Counted from the stretch's first letter, positions 52,975-62,938 are shown. The stretch: DNA of 64,000 nucleotides from Fibrobacterota bacterium (GCA_023459055.1 JAEWVR010000041.1:12513-76512), one strand, 5' to 3'. The notes: generated by a model not told the origin, from the letters alone. Program-made: numbers and translations.

Positions 52975-54599
52975 TGGCTGAAAACAATAATCCTGTTTTA
53001 ATATCTATTGTCATTGTAAATTACAAAGTGCCAGAGTTTTTAAAAGAAACAATCCGCTCGATTTGTGAAGCTGAGTTATATGAAAAATCAGAGATTATTG
53101 TTGTTGATAATGATTCAAGAGATAAATCCAGAGAGATAATAGCTGCAAATTTTCCCAATGTTATCTGGATTCAGATGAAAAGCAATGTTGGTTTTGGCAA
53201 AGCCTGTAACATAGGAGCAAGAAAAGCACAGGGAGAGTATATCCTTTTACTTAATCCCGATACCGTCATCTCAAAAAATACTCTTAGCACCTCAATAGAA
53301 TTTCTTGAATCACATCCGGATGTTGGATTGATGGGACCGAAGATTCTCAACTCTGATGGCACCTTACAGGAAAGCTGCCACCGCAGTTTTCCATCACCAG
53401 TTGATGCCTTCTATCATTTAAGCGGTATATCAAAACTTTTTCCAAAAAATAAGCGGTTTGGTAAATACTATCTAACCTATCTTGATCCTGATACGTCCAC
53501 ACAGGTTGATGCCGTGAGTGGTTCGTTTATGTTTCTTAAACGCTCATTATATAACCAGATAGGCGGATTTGATGAGCGTTTTTTTATGTACGGTGAGGAT
53601 TTGGATATCTGCTGGCGTATCAATGATGCCGGTTACAAAGTATGGTATTATCCGGGAACGCAAATTATTCATCGCAAAGGTAAAAGCTCATCAAAAGTTA
53701 AAATTCGTTCACGAATAGCATTCTACGAAGCAATGGTGCTATTTTCCAAAAAGTACAAAAACCGTCAAAAAGGGTTTTTCCCGGGATGGTTTATTTTTGT
53801 CGGTATTTTCATCCAGGCTTTTATTAGTATCGGTGGAAACCTTCTTAAATTTATTACTCCTGCTATAATCGATCTGTTTATTATCAATTTCGCTTTGTGG
53901 GCAAGTCTGACACTGCGTTTTGGTGCATCAGTATCACCCTATGAAACAACAAACCTGATTAATATGGTGATAGTGCATGCTATGTTATCAAGTTGCTTTC
54001 TTGGAATGTTTATATATAATGGGGTATATCGTAAACGACATTATACAGCTGCCAAAGCTTTTATTTCCGGCATTATGGCATCCGTACTTTTTATGGCGAT
54101 AATCTATTTTATTGATTCATTGGCATTTTCTCGAATGGCCTTTGGTATCTCTGCGGTGGCGATCTCAATCGTTCTCGTTTTCTGGCGTGAAGTGATACCC
54201 CAGTTGGTTCAGACGCTGAAATTAGTCCTGTATTCACCGACCACGGTAATTATTATTGGAAACGGACCGGTTTCTGAGTTGGTGATCCATGATGCAGAAG
54301 AGCACAGATATGGAAAAATCACTGGCATAGTCTGGACAGATTCTCTTGGCAAAAAACCGGGGGAGTATGAGGGTTACCCAGTGCTTGGCAACTTTGTCGA
54401 TTTAAAATCAATTTTGAAAAAATACCCTGTTGATGTTCTGTTAGTATCCACATCACATCCATGGTACTCGACAATAATTGACACTCTTTCATCTATGAAA
54501 ATCAAGAATCTTAATATCCAATGGGTTCCTCATGAGTATTTCAACCTACCGATCGAGCAAATCCCCAAACCAGTTCCACTCAGGGATTTTTCTGTTTAG
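52974..54599 (+). CDS. GT2 glycosyltransferase fused to membrane and CoA-binding-like domains of a sugar-1-P transferase
   Basis: A 541-residue fusion. Residues 1-265 are a rhamnosyltransferase-like GT2 (IVIVNYKVPEF, VVDNDSRD, LLLNPDTVIS, FDERFFMYGEDLDICWR). About five membrane helices follow (270-410), then a Rossmann-like CoA_binding_3 domain (VIIIGNGPVSELVIHD...GYPVLGNFVDLKSILKKY) as in WcaJ/WbaP-type polyprenol-phosphate sugar transferases. The C-terminal catalytic transferase domain of those enzymes is absent: the chain ends at PVPLRDFSV. It starts with a GTG that overlaps the stop of the previous gene by one base. Confidence 0.8.
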   Translation: MAENNNPVLISIVIVNYKVPEFLKETIRSICEAELYEKSEIIVVDNDSRDKSREIIAANFPNVIWIQMKSNVGFGKACNIGARKAQGEYILLLNPDTVISKNTLSTSIEFLESHPDVGLMGPKILNSDGTLQESCHRSFPSPVDAFYHLSGISKLFPKNKRFGKYYLTYLDPDTSTQVDAVSGSFMFLKRSLYNQIGGFDERFFMYGEDLDICWRINDAGYKVWYYPGTQIIHRKGKSSSKVKIRSRIAFYEAMVLFSKKYKNRQKGFFPGWFIFVGIFIQAFISIGGNLLKFITPAIIDLFIINFALWASLTLRFGASVSPYETTNLINMVIVHAMLSSCFLGMFIYNGVYRKRHYTAAKAFISGIMASVLFMAIIYFIDSLAFSRMAFGISAVAISIVLVFWREVIPQLVQTLKLVLYSPTTVIIIGNGPVSELVIHDAEEHRYGKITGIVWTDSLGKKPGEYEGYPVLGNFVDLKSILKKYPVDVLLVSTSHPWYSTIIDTLSSMKIKNLNIQWVPHEYFNLPIEQIPKPVPLRDFSV

Positions 54600-54627
54600 T
54601 AATGTACTGTTATTCTTTGACTTAAAT

Positions 54628-55698
54628 TTATAGCTTTACCATTTTTTTAACTACCAACTCAAAAACTTGATCAACTGTTATTCTCTTAAAATACAACTCC
54701 CTTTTTTTTTTGTCGATTTTATAGGTACCAAAAATTCGTACATCAGGCGTATAAATATCTTGATCAGCCCAAATAAATTCAACATTTTCTCGTTGCGGTT
54801 TAAGTGATACCGGTGAAGTAATCCCGAACAAACAAATCATAGTATCATTAAAACATGATGCAAGATGCATTAAGCCACTATCGTGACAGACAACTAAGTC
54901 AGCTTTTCCAATTGCATAACCACTTTGCACCAGACTCAATTCGCCACAAACATTAATAATTTGATTTTTATTTTCTTCGTTAAGAGTTGCTATAATTTTC
55001 TGAACTATTAGATTATCTGTATTATTTCCTACAAACAGTACCTCATAACCACGTTCGATCAGCTTTTTAGTCAATTCGATGTAATTATCCACAGCCCAGC
55101 GTCTGAATGGTTCATCACCAACACCAGGATTTCGGGCACCCCCAGGTAACACGCAAACCAATTTTGTAGATTTAGAAACTAATAAATCAACATCCTTTTT
55201 CTCATCTTCTTTAATAAAAATTTCTGGAGTTAAATCAACACCAGAGATTGACCACGGAATTAAATCAATATAAAAAAGCGAATCATGTTTTTCGGCAGTG
55301 TAGCGTATCTTTTTTGTTAAAACAACAGATTCCCACCATCTTCGCTTAAAACCAATATACTCACTGCTTTTTACTAATAATCTTATCAAATAAGTTGATT
55401 TCCAGCTTTTATCAAAAATAAAAACATGGGAAAAACGTGTTTTTCTAAGTCTTAAGATTTTTGCAAGAAGATCGTTGCTATCAGAATAAGCATGAATTTG
55501 ATCAATATGGGGATTATTGTGAACCACACTAACATTGTGTTTACTTAACAACATCTGTATAGCCAGTTCTGGCCGGGTCTGTTTTAGTACTCTAAAGAAA
55601 GGTGTTTGAAGAATAACTTCACCTATACCTCCTTTTGAAAGAAATACTATAAGGATATTTTTTTTGACCAATTTATGATTTACCACATTGTCTATCAT
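54628..55698 (-). CDS. GT9 heptosyltransferase-like glycosyltransferase
   Basis: A 356-residue GT9 enzyme (ADP-heptose:LPS heptosyltransferase family): FLSKGGIGEVILQTPFFRVL at the start, PGGARNPGVGDEPFRRW, VLFVGNNTDN, and the donor site VVCHDSGLMHLASCF with LFGITSPV. It probably adds a sugar to lipid A core or another surface glycan in the cytoplasm. A paralogue with the same blocks lies at 58243-59319 in the opposite orientation. An upstream TTG at 55719 is open, but I use the ATG at 55698. It is convergent with the preceding GT2 fusion. Confidence 0.82.
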   Translation of the reverse strand: MIDNVVNHKLVKKNILIVFLSKGGIGEVILQTPFFRVLKQTRPELAIQMLLSKHNVSVVHNNPHIDQIHAYSDSNDLLAKILRLRKTRFSHVFIFDKSWKSTYLIRLLVKSSEYIGFKRRWWESVVLTKKIRYTAEKHDSLFYIDLIPWSISGVDLTPEIFIKEDEKKDVDLLVSKSTKLVCVLPGGARNPGVGDEPFRRWAVDNYIELTKKLIERGYEVLFVGNNTDNLIVQKIIATLNEENKNQIINVCGELSLVQSGYAIGKADLVVCHDSGLMHLASCFNDTMICLFGITSPVSLKPQRENVEFIWADQDIYTPDVRIFGTYKIDKKKRELYFKRITVDQVFELVVKKMVKL

Positions 55699-55813
55699 TG
55701 ATTTGAATCCAACTCCCAAACATTAATATAATTAAACATTGCAAAAGCGTTTATAGATATATTATCTTACCATATTAAATTAACTCTTTCTTTATTACTT
55801 TTTAAGGTATATA

Positions 55814-56887
55814 ATGATTGTAAACAATGAAAAGAAAAATGTGCTATTTACACTATTTTTAATTCTTGTTGCAAATCTTATTCTTATACATTGTTTTAAT
55901 TTGGATTATGCAATTACTCATGGTGATGGCGATAAGGATTTTTATGTTAAAGAGCTCCCGAATCTTATCAATAATGTACAAACATCTCTAGCCTTCCCAT
56001 TATTTAGGACATTTCAACCATCTATAGCAATTTTACTTTCGAAAATTGCATCAGGGATATCTATCGAATTTGCAATGAAAGCTATTTCATTTATTGCATA
56101 TCTTTTTTTGGTATTCTTTTTTAGTATTCAGTTTACGATGGATAAAATTAACAAATTACAGCTATTTATTCTTGTATTATTTCCTGTCTTTATTGTTTAT
56201 CAAACTTCATATCATGTTGAATCATTATTTTATTGTCTATGCCTTATTTATTGTTTTCTATGGGAAAAATTTGCTGCTTCAAATAAAACTGTCTATCTTG
56301 TTTTTTGTGGAATATTAGGAATAATTGCGATATTAACGAAAGAAGCCTTTTTTATTCTTCATTTTTTAATCATTATTTACACACTGGTGTTTTACAAAAA
56401 AAGAACCGCTATATTTGCAGTAATCTTATGTCTAGTTTATATTCCTGCTTTTTATATTAATTATTACTGGTTTTTCGACACCAAACTATCGTTACTTATT
56501 GAAATTCTACCAACCTCCGTTATATCAATCCGTTATGGTCCATTCTTAAAAATGCCGGATCTTAAATCTCTTGTCCATATTTTTTTCGCATTTATAATGA
56601 CTTTTTCAAGTTTCGGAGTATACCTTCTTTATCTCTCGTATAAGGGTTTTACAAAAAAGGAAAATCTTTTTTTAGCATTCCTTATTTTTTGTTCAATTGT
56701 ATTAATGTATAAAATTGGTGGATTTGGCTCAAAATATATTTTCCTGATATTGGGACCTTTTTTGTTTTTAATAATTGGAAAAATAAAAAACAAATGTAGT
56801 AATTATTATATGTTAATTCATTATTTAGGTACTGTGTTTGCTATTGCATTGTATTCATGGATCCATATCAATCATTTAAAATTGTAA
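55814..56887 (+). CDS. polytopic membrane protein, GT-C glycosyltransferase-like
   Basis: A 357-residue hydrophobic protein with about nine or ten predicted membrane helices. A first periplasmic loop after TM1 holds acidic residues (THGDGDKDFYVKEL), where GT-C enzymes have their catalytic Asp; the helix layout fits a GT39/GT-C transferase using polyprenyl-phosphate sugars. Evidence is topology and context only. A flippase or polymerase (Wzx, Wzy) is less likely at this helix count but cannot be excluded. AAGGT precedes the ATG. The gene is very AT-rich. Confidence 0.55.
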   Translation: MIVNNEKKNVLFTLFLILVANLILIHCFNLDYAITHGDGDKDFYVKELPNLINNVQTSLAFPLFRTFQPSIAILLSKIASGISIEFAMKAISFIAYLFLVFFFSIQFTMDKINKLQLFILVLFPVFIVYQTSYHVESLFYCLCLIYCFLWEKFAASNKTVYLVFCGILGIIAILTKEAFFILHFLIIIYTLVFYKKRTAIFAVILCLVYIPAFYINYYWFFDTKLSLLIEILPTSVISIRYGPFLKMPDLKSLVHIFFAFIMTFSSFGVYLLYLSYKGFTKKENLFLAFLIFCSIVLMYKIGGFGSKYIFLILGPFLFLIIGKIKNKCSNYYMLIHYLGTVFAIALYSWIHINHLKL

Positions 56888-56954
56888 GGTCACTTCTAAT
56901 TCTTTAATATTATTTTAACGATGATTTGATTTAATGATTTCTTCTGTGGTGCCC

Positions 56955-57110
56955 CTATTTGGTGATATGTAACAAGTTCTGATCTGTGGATGCGTTATTA
57001 ACAACAATGATTTCAATATCCTGAATTACTGAATTGATTACAGAATTAAGATAATCTTCTATATATGATTCTCCATTCCAATTTAGAATAACTATTGAAT
57101 ATTCAATTTT
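56955..57110 (-). pseudogene. N-terminal remnant of a GT2 glycosyltransferase
   Basis: On the minus strand, overlapping the 3' end of the GT4 gene, a 50-codon frame reads YSIVILNWNGESYIEDYLNS and then IEIIVVNNASTDQN before a TAG at 56955-56957. This is the unmistakable first third of a GT2 domain (IVILNWNG...VVxNASTD). No ATG/GTG start is in frame and nothing after the TAG continues the domain, so it is a truncated leftover. Confidence 0.65.
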
Positions 57111-58197
57111 TAAAATTCTTAAAAATCGTTGTAATTTTATTTACACTTTTTTCCCATGTGTAATTATTTAGCACCTCTGTAGAATATCGCAGTACGTTCT
57201 TTTTTACTTCCTGGTAGTTATTTAAAACAAATTCAATTTTTCCTGCAATAGTATTTGGATCAAGGGGATCAAAGTAAACAGCCGCTTTTCCAGCAATTTC
57301 CTGCATTACAGTGTCCCTGGATGTTAAAATTACACTTCCCACAGAAAGTGCTTCCAGAATAGGAATTCCAAAGCCCTCATAAATAGATGGGTAAACTGTG
57401 GCTTTACACAAGAGATATTGTTTTTTTAACTCTTCTTCTGATATATAACCTAAAAATCGGATATTTTTAAATATTTTTGATTGTTCCAAATTTTTTAAAA
57501 ACTCACGATTGTTCCAACCTGTCGTACCTGCAATGTGAAGTTTAATATTGATATTTTTATCATTAAGTATTTCAAGTGCCCTTATCAAATTTTTAAGGTT
57601 TTTTCTTGGTTCCAAATTGCCAGCAAAAAAAAGATAGTCTTCATCTGATTTAGATGACGAGATTTCAAAATCACGCCAACAAGGTGCTCCGTTCGTGATA
57701 GTAATCACATCCTCCTTGTCAACAATGTCAGAAAATCGTTTTAATAACTCTCTATGTATGTAGTCAGAAACAGGAATGATTTTCCATGCCTTTTTAATTG
57801 ATGGTTTTAAAAACCATTGCTGAATCAGTCTACTGCTCCAAACACATGTTTCTGGATATCGGAGTGCTGTGAAATCATGAATTGTCAACAATACTTTTAT
57901 ATTTCTGCAGAAAAAAAGAGGTGTGGTTTGCTCTGGAGACCATAAAATATTGATTCTGTATACTTTCATCAATATTGGTAAAATCAGCTGCTGCCAAACA
58001 ATTCCTGGAATTTTCAGTGGTGTAACAATTTTTTTCCACTTTGAATTAACTATTTCATACTCTGATTTCCGGCAGCCAAATAAAAAATAATCGTTTTCGG
58101 TATCTATTTTTTGTAAACAATTCATCAATGATATCAAATAACGGGCAATTCCGGTTTTGCCATTACTGATTCCCTTTATATCTATTCCAATGCGCAT
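57103..58197 (-). CDS. GT4 glycosyltransferase
   Basis: A 364-residue GT-B enzyme. N-terminal GISNGKTGIARYLISLMNCL is the glycine-rich acceptor side; the donor side has FFAGNLEPRKNLKNLIRAL, LHIAGTTGW and the EX7E motif in YPSIYEGFGIPILEALSVG. Such enzymes often transfer mannose in surface polysaccharide synthesis. It is divergent from the second GT9 gene, 45 bp apart, and overlaps a GT2 remnant at its 3' end, evidence of past rearrangement here. Confidence 0.83.
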   Translation of the reverse strand: MRIGIDIKGISNGKTGIARYLISLMNCLQKIDTENDYFLFGCRKSEYEIVNSKWKKIVTPLKIPGIVWQQLILPILMKVYRINILWSPEQTTPLFFCRNIKVLLTIHDFTALRYPETCVWSSRLIQQWFLKPSIKKAWKIIPVSDYIHRELLKRFSDIVDKEDVITITNGAPCWRDFEISSSKSDEDYLFFAGNLEPRKNLKNLIRALEILNDKNINIKLHIAGTTGWNNREFLKNLEQSKIFKNIRFLGYISEEELKKQYLLCKATVYPSIYEGFGIPILEALSVGSVILTSRDTVMQEIAGKAAVYFDPLDPNTIAGKIEFVLNNYQEVKKNVLRYSTEVLNNYTWEKSVNKITTIFKNFKN

Positions 58198-58242
58198 TAA
58201 TTCTATCTCAATAAATGTTTGTTCTATTCAATTAAATATAGT

Positions 58243-59319
58243 ATGTTTTACTCAATGAATAAACAAATGCAGATAAATAACCAAAAATACTTAACGATAT
58301 TTCTCTCAAAAGGTGGTCTTGGTGAAGCGATTCTGCAAACTCCTTTTTATCGGGCTTTGAAATCAGACACACCGAACTCAGAGATTTTTGTTTTAATCCA
58401 TAAAAACAACTTTAAGGTTTTCGAGTCAAATCCTTTTATTGATAAAATCATTGTTTATTCAAATTTTTCTGATTTAATAAAAAAAATGATTAACCTTTAC
58501 ACTACTAAATTTTCAACATGCTACATATTTGACAAATCCTGGAAAAGTAACTATCTGGCTCGATTATGTATAAATGCAACAAAATATTATGGCTTTAATC
58601 GGAGAAATTGGGAATCAATTCCCTTAAGTTTTAAGATCCATTATAATGCATCAAAGCATGAAAGTGAATATTATATCGATTTACTTCAGTGCAATCATAA
58701 CCATTCACTTATACCAGAAGTATTTCCAAAAGAATCAGATTATGAATCTTTAAAAAAATTATTTCCAGAAACTCAGGCTAACTATATTGCCTTATTAGCA
58801 GGTGGAGCAAATAATCCAGGTGTTGGTGATGAGTCATTTAGAAGATGGCCTGTTGAAAAGTATTGCGAACTTGCCAAAGAATTTGTAAAAAAGAAGTATA
58901 AAATATTGGTCGTTGGTGGACCATCAGATATTGAATTAAATACTTTAATTGAATCTGCATGTGAAGGTGAATGTATCAATTTAACAGGCAAGACATCATT
59001 ACTTCAAAGTGGAATCGCATTGTCTTACGCATCACTCATTATTACAAATGACAGCGGTTTAATGCACCTTTCTGCATGTTTTAACCAGAATATTTTATGT
59101 CTTCCATCAACATCTTCACCAGTATCAATTCTTCCGAAAGTACGTAATGCCCATTTTATCTGGGTTGATAAAGATACTTACAATTCAAATGCAAGAGTAT
59201 TTGGTACATTCACAATCTCTGGTGACAAAAAGCAACTCTTTCTTAAACGCCTGACCACCGAAATGGTATACAATAAAGCTATTGAGGTTCTCTCTGCGCT
59301 CAATATTCAGAATCGCTGA
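58243..59319 (+). CDS. GT9 heptosyltransferase-like glycosyltransferase (paralogue)
   Basis: A 358-residue GT9 protein aligned along its length with the gene at 54628-55698: FLSKGGLGEAILQTPFYRAL, the shared IFDKSWKSNYLARL and RRNWESI, AGGANNPGVGDESFRRW, and NDSGLMHLSACF. The two paralogues may add successive similar residues. The frame is open to 58219; I use the ATG at 58243, but 58255 or 58267 are also possible as no Shine-Dalgarno site stands out. Downstream 59320-59523 has no gene. Confidence 0.82.
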   Translation: MFYSMNKQMQINNQKYLTIFLSKGGLGEAILQTPFYRALKSDTPNSEIFVLIHKNNFKVFESNPFIDKIIVYSNFSDLIKKMINLYTTKFSTCYIFDKSWKSNYLARLCINATKYYGFNRRNWESIPLSFKIHYNASKHESEYYIDLLQCNHNHSLIPEVFPKESDYESLKKLFPETQANYIALLAGGANNPGVGDESFRRWPVEKYCELAKEFVKKKYKILVVGGPSDIELNTLIESACEGECINLTGKTSLLQSGIALSYASLIITNDSGLMHLSACFNQNILCLPSTSSPVSILPKVRNAHFIWVDKDTYNSNARVFGTFTISGDKKQLFLKRLTTEMVYNKAIEVLSALNIQNR

Positions 59320-59523
59320 TCGCTGGTAATTCACAGATCTTGCTTTATTTTCTGTCGGAACTTATCTTAATTGTATCCCCTTTTGAGTATTGTTATTGTT
59401 TAGTGTTTATAATTATTTCTAATCTATAGTTTACTGCGTGAAACACCTCGAAGGGTATTTTCTTGTCAGCGTATCGTTCGATATAGGTTTAAAATAGAAT
59501 ACTTTTTTAAGAAATTATTAGCA

Positions 59524-60648
59524 ATGAACAATTTAAATATTTTACAAATTATTGATTGTGCAAACAAAGGTGGCGCTGAGCGTGAAATGTGTCTTATTTC
59601 AAAAGAAATGTCCTTGAGAGGACATCATATTTTTTTAATTCATCCACCAGGAAAAGATACTAGTCAATTTAGTCAATTAGAAAGTAATACATTAACTGTA
59701 GTAGAATACCCACTTAAGCAGAAAAATGTATTTAAGACTATCCTTTTTTTAAATCAGTTTATAAGAAAAAATAAAATCTCGATTATTCATTCTCATTTAT
59801 ATTTTTCTGATTTTGTTTCCTTCCTCGCAAGAATTGGTTTATTTAAAGTTAAACATTACATTACTTTACATATGTATTTACTTGCTTCAAAACCAAAAAT
59901 TGCTATCCGAAAATATCAGTTTTATATTTGTGCTTTTTTTCCCTATTTGTTTTCAACAAAAATATTTGCCGTTTCAAATGATCTGTGTAAACATACATCT
60001 AAATATTTTCTTGTACCTAAAAAGAAAATTATTAGAATTTTTAATGGATTAAATTTCGATGAATTTACTATTGATTGTAAACGGATATCAGAAATCAAGG
60101 AACGCTATCAAATTAAAGAGAACGATACCGTTCTTTTATGCTTAGGTCTTTTAACTATAGAAAAAGGTCAATCATATATTGTTGATGCAATCGGTACAAA
60201 TCTCAGTGAGTATAAAAATATTAAATGCTTTTTGCTTGGAAGTAATGGAGGTCACGAACAATTCTTACGAGATAAAATTAAAATGTATAATTGTGAGGAT
60301 CGTATTTTCTTACCCGGTTTCCAAACGGATATTTGTAACTGGTTAAAAGTATCCACAATATATGTCCATCCCACACTAAATGATGCAATGCCGTTGTCAC
60401 TTATTGAAGCAATGTATTTGAAAAGACCTGTTATTACAACAGATCTGCCTACATTTGAAGGTTTTGTAACTCATCAAAAAACTGGTCTCATTGTAAAGAA
60501 AAAATCGGTTTCTGATATTGCAAATGCAATTTCACTACTGATTAATAATCCACCCCTTTATAATGAAATTCAGGATAATGCATATTCATTTGCATTATCA
60601 AATTGCTCTATCAAGGTAACCGTTGATAATATTTTAAAAAACTATTAG
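59524..60648 (+). CDS. GT4 glycosyltransferase
   Basis: A 374-residue GT-B enzyme: IIDCANKGGAEREMCLISKEM (in part) on the acceptor side, KIFAVSNDLCKHTSKYFLVP, and on the donor side LGLLTIEKGQSYIVDAI, CFLLGSNGGHEQ and VHPTLNDAMPLSLIEAMYLK with the EX7E-type pattern shortened to a single Glu region. It sits directly before another GT4 gene on the same strand and probably shares its transcript. No Shine-Dalgarno site precedes the ATG. Substrate unknown. Confidence 0.8.
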   Translation: MNNLNILQIIDCANKGGAEREMCLISKEMSLRGHHIFLIHPPGKDTSQFSQLESNTLTVVEYPLKQKNVFKTILFLNQFIRKNKISIIHSHLYFSDFVSFLARIGLFKVKHYITLHMYLLASKPKIAIRKYQFYICAFFPYLFSTKIFAVSNDLCKHTSKYFLVPKKKIIRIFNGLNFDEFTIDCKRISEIKERYQIKENDTVLLCLGLLTIEKGQSYIVDAIGTNLSEYKNIKCFLLGSNGGHEQFLRDKIKMYNCEDRIFLPGFQTDICNWLKVSTIYVHPTLNDAMPLSLIEAMYLKRPVITTDLPTFEGFVTHQKTGLIVKKKSVSDIANAISLLINNPPLYNEIQDNAYSFALSNCSIKVTVDNILKNY

Positions 60649-60660
60649 GTGATAATGCCC

Positions 60661-61770
60661 ATGATTAAAAAAACAAAAATCTTAATTATGATTTCCTCAA
60701 TTGATATTGGTGGTGCAGAACTTTTAGTTTACAATATCTGTAAGGGTTTACTTGAGAGAAATACTAACTTCGACATTCATTTACTTACTTTTTTTAAAGG
60801 AAACACATTACAAAAAGAGTTTGAAAAAATTGGTGTTACTATAAAATCATTAGGACTTCCTCAGAAAAGTTCTTTTTTAATGATTTTTAAAAAAATCATA
60901 TTGCCCTTTATTTACATATTGAAAAATCGTCCTCACGTTGTTCATACTCATTTACTTGATACAGATAGATATGGATTAATCGCCGCCTTTTTTGCATGTG
61001 TCAGGAAACGATACTCTACAATTCATAACATTGAACAACTAGAAGGGTCTGGTTTAAAATTAACGCGTAAAATAACATCATATTTTGCAACAAAGATACT
61101 ATTTGTTTCTGAGTGTACTCGTCAACATTATACTTCGAAAAATATTTATCCTTTTAAAAAAAGCATGGTAATTTATAATGCGCCAAGTTTCACTGTTGAC
61201 AGAGTTATTTCTCCACGAAAGTCAATTAATATACTTAAAACAATTAATATTGTTAACATCGGCAGATTAAATATCCAAAAAGGACAACTCTATTTATTAA
61301 GAGCTCTTACCAAAATGCAACAATCAGCTTATAAGTTCCAACTTAACATTTATGGTGGGGATTATCTATCATATGGTTCTATTCTCAAAGATGAAGTTGT
61401 CAAATTGCACCTTGACAACGTTACGTTTCATGGTGTTTCCCGTAATATAAAGGAGACCCTTGAAAGTGCAGATATTCTGGTTGCATCCTCTTTGTTTGAG
61501 GGTTTTCATATGGTTATTGTTGAGGCTATGACAATGGGCGTGCCTGTAATTGCTACCGATATTCCGCCACACAGAGAAATTTTATCACCAATAAAAAATT
61601 ATGCAAGCTTTGTTCCTGCTGAAAATCCTGATGCAATTGCAGAAGCCATCTTATTTCTAATCGATAATCCTGATTATTATACATCATTATCTGAGAATGA
61701 AATCAGGAGAGCTGACGATTTCTCTCAGGAAAAACTAATTCAGAATTACCTGACACTCTACTCTAACTGA
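60661..61770 (+). CDS. GT4 glycosyltransferase
   Basis: A 369-residue GT-B enzyme related to its upstream neighbour: ISSIDIGGAELLVYNICKGL, VHTHLLDTDRYGLIAA, NIGRLNIQKGQLYLLRAL, and the donor site ASSLFEGFHMVIVEAMTMGVP with EX7E (E-G-F-H-M-V-I-V-E). The first in-frame GTG is at 60649 and ATGs at 60655 and 60661; TAGGTGAT fits best with 60661. It is the last glycosyltransferase of the cluster and is followed by a stem-loop. Confidence 0.82.
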   Translation: MIKKTKILIMISSIDIGGAELLVYNICKGLLERNTNFDIHLLTFFKGNTLQKEFEKIGVTIKSLGLPQKSSFLMIFKKIILPFIYILKNRPHVVHTHLLDTDRYGLIAAFFACVRKRYSTIHNIEQLEGSGLKLTRKITSYFATKILFVSECTRQHYTSKNIYPFKKSMVIYNAPSFTVDRVISPRKSINILKTINIVNIGRLNIQKGQLYLLRALTKMQQSAYKFQLNIYGGDYLSYGSILKDEVVKLHLDNVTFHGVSRNIKETLESADILVASSLFEGFHMVIVEAMTMGVPVIATDIPPHREILSPIKNYASFVPAENPDAIAEAILFLIDNPDYYTSLSENEIRRADDFSQEKLIQNYLTLYSN

Positions 61771-61854
61771 TCGCTTTTAAATACATTCCGGCAAATATTT
61801 ATCCCTGTGTAATCAAGATTATGCACAGCAGAGTGATCTTACGGGCTTAAGTGA

Positions 61855-61903
61855 AAGTGTTTTCTATCAGAAAACACTTAATGCTAAAAGGTTAACCTTT
61901 TTA
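61855..61903 (+). terminator. double hairpin after the glycosyltransferase genes
   Basis: AAGTGTTTTC (61855-61864) and GAAAACACTT (61870-61879) form a perfect 10-bp stem with loop TATCA; 6 bases later AAAAGGTTAACCTTTT is a second palindrome running into TATTT. Confidence 0.55.
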
Positions 61904-61975
61904 TTTCTTCGTATAAGTATATAGATATATTATAAATGATATTGATAGGAAAACTTTTTACAGAAAGCTCTCAAT

Positions 61976-62791
61976 ATGCATTGTTTAAAAATATGCCTCA
62001 CTATAATTGTACTTAGTATTTTTTGTCAATCTTCCGGAGCTTCATTCCACAAGGGAACGAATTGGACTTACGAGCTTAAGCAACATGGAATGGATTCTAG
62101 TGGTATAAGGGATGCTATCAGATCAATTAAATACAAAGATTCATGCGTGATTGAAAATATAAATAATATTAAAACAGGATATATTTTTAACGTAAGAGAT
62201 TCCAGCTTAGTGCCATCTGTTAGCATTAGTGAATATCTTGACACACTCATTATTCTAAATGACACTCTATATGATTTATCTGATTTGTCCGATTTGCACA
62301 ATAAAAATAATTTGTACTTTGTATTTAAAGCTCATCGGATCGCACAACTAATAAAGCCCAATTTAATTGATGGTATGAAAAAAATAGTAACTCCAATTCA
62401 AAACTCAGATACAATTTCTTGTTATTATTTTGCAATAGAACGAGATGGGTCCTACGGCTTTACTGCTTTATTTAATGACACAATCGGAGTTATTTATTAT
62501 GATTTCTTTAATTATACTAGTCAAATGAATGAATTATTTCAAACAATTACTTTAAAAACTTACAATTCAAAGAAGATCGATATTAATGAGTTATTGAGAG
62601 AAGTAAATAATACATCCACCAGAGCTATTTACCCAAAACATCTTTCAGTAAGTTCTTCATCACCACACTTCTACAGAATAATAAAATTAGGAAACTTTCT
62701 GGGAAAGAACCAGGAATTAATTGATATCAATGGCAGATCGCTCGGTAGTACTAAGAATTTAAAAGATGGCATATTTTTTATTAAAAAGTGA
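61976..62791 (+). CDS. secreted protein of unknown function with sorting-like tail
   Basis: A 271-residue exported protein (signal peptide to about 22, CQSSGASFHKG). The mature start GTNWTYEL recalls the GNTWKYNF motif of the lipoprotein encoded next, so the two may share a fold. The end, ELIDINGRSLGSTKNLKDGIFFIKK in two parts, has the pattern D-(I/L)-x-G-R-x(10)-L-x-x-G-(I/Y)-F-(F/V)-I of Bacteroidetes/Fibrobacter type sorting-like tails, shortened. No enzyme motif is seen. Confidence 0.55.
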   Translation: MHCLKICLTIIVLSIFCQSSGASFHKGTNWTYELKQHGMDSSGIRDAIRSIKYKDSCVIENINNIKTGYIFNVRDSSLVPSVSISEYLDTLIILNDTLYDLSDLSDLHNKNNLYFVFKAHRIAQLIKPNLIDGMKKIVTPIQNSDTISCYYFAIERDGSYGFTALFNDTIGVIYYDFFNYTSQMNELFQTITLKTYNSKKIDINELLREVNNTSTRAIYPKHLSVSSSSPHFYRIIKLGNFLGKNQELIDINGRSLGSTKNLKDGIFFIKK

Positions 62792-62938
62792 TTTAGATAA
62801 ATCGTAAGTTTTACATACTCTAAAGTTATGGCACTTTTTTGTGTTGATCTCGGTGCTATATAATTAATCATATATACTATAAATGTATATATGATTTTTA
62901 AGGATTTTGCTAACCAATACCAAAAAAAGAGGTATTAA

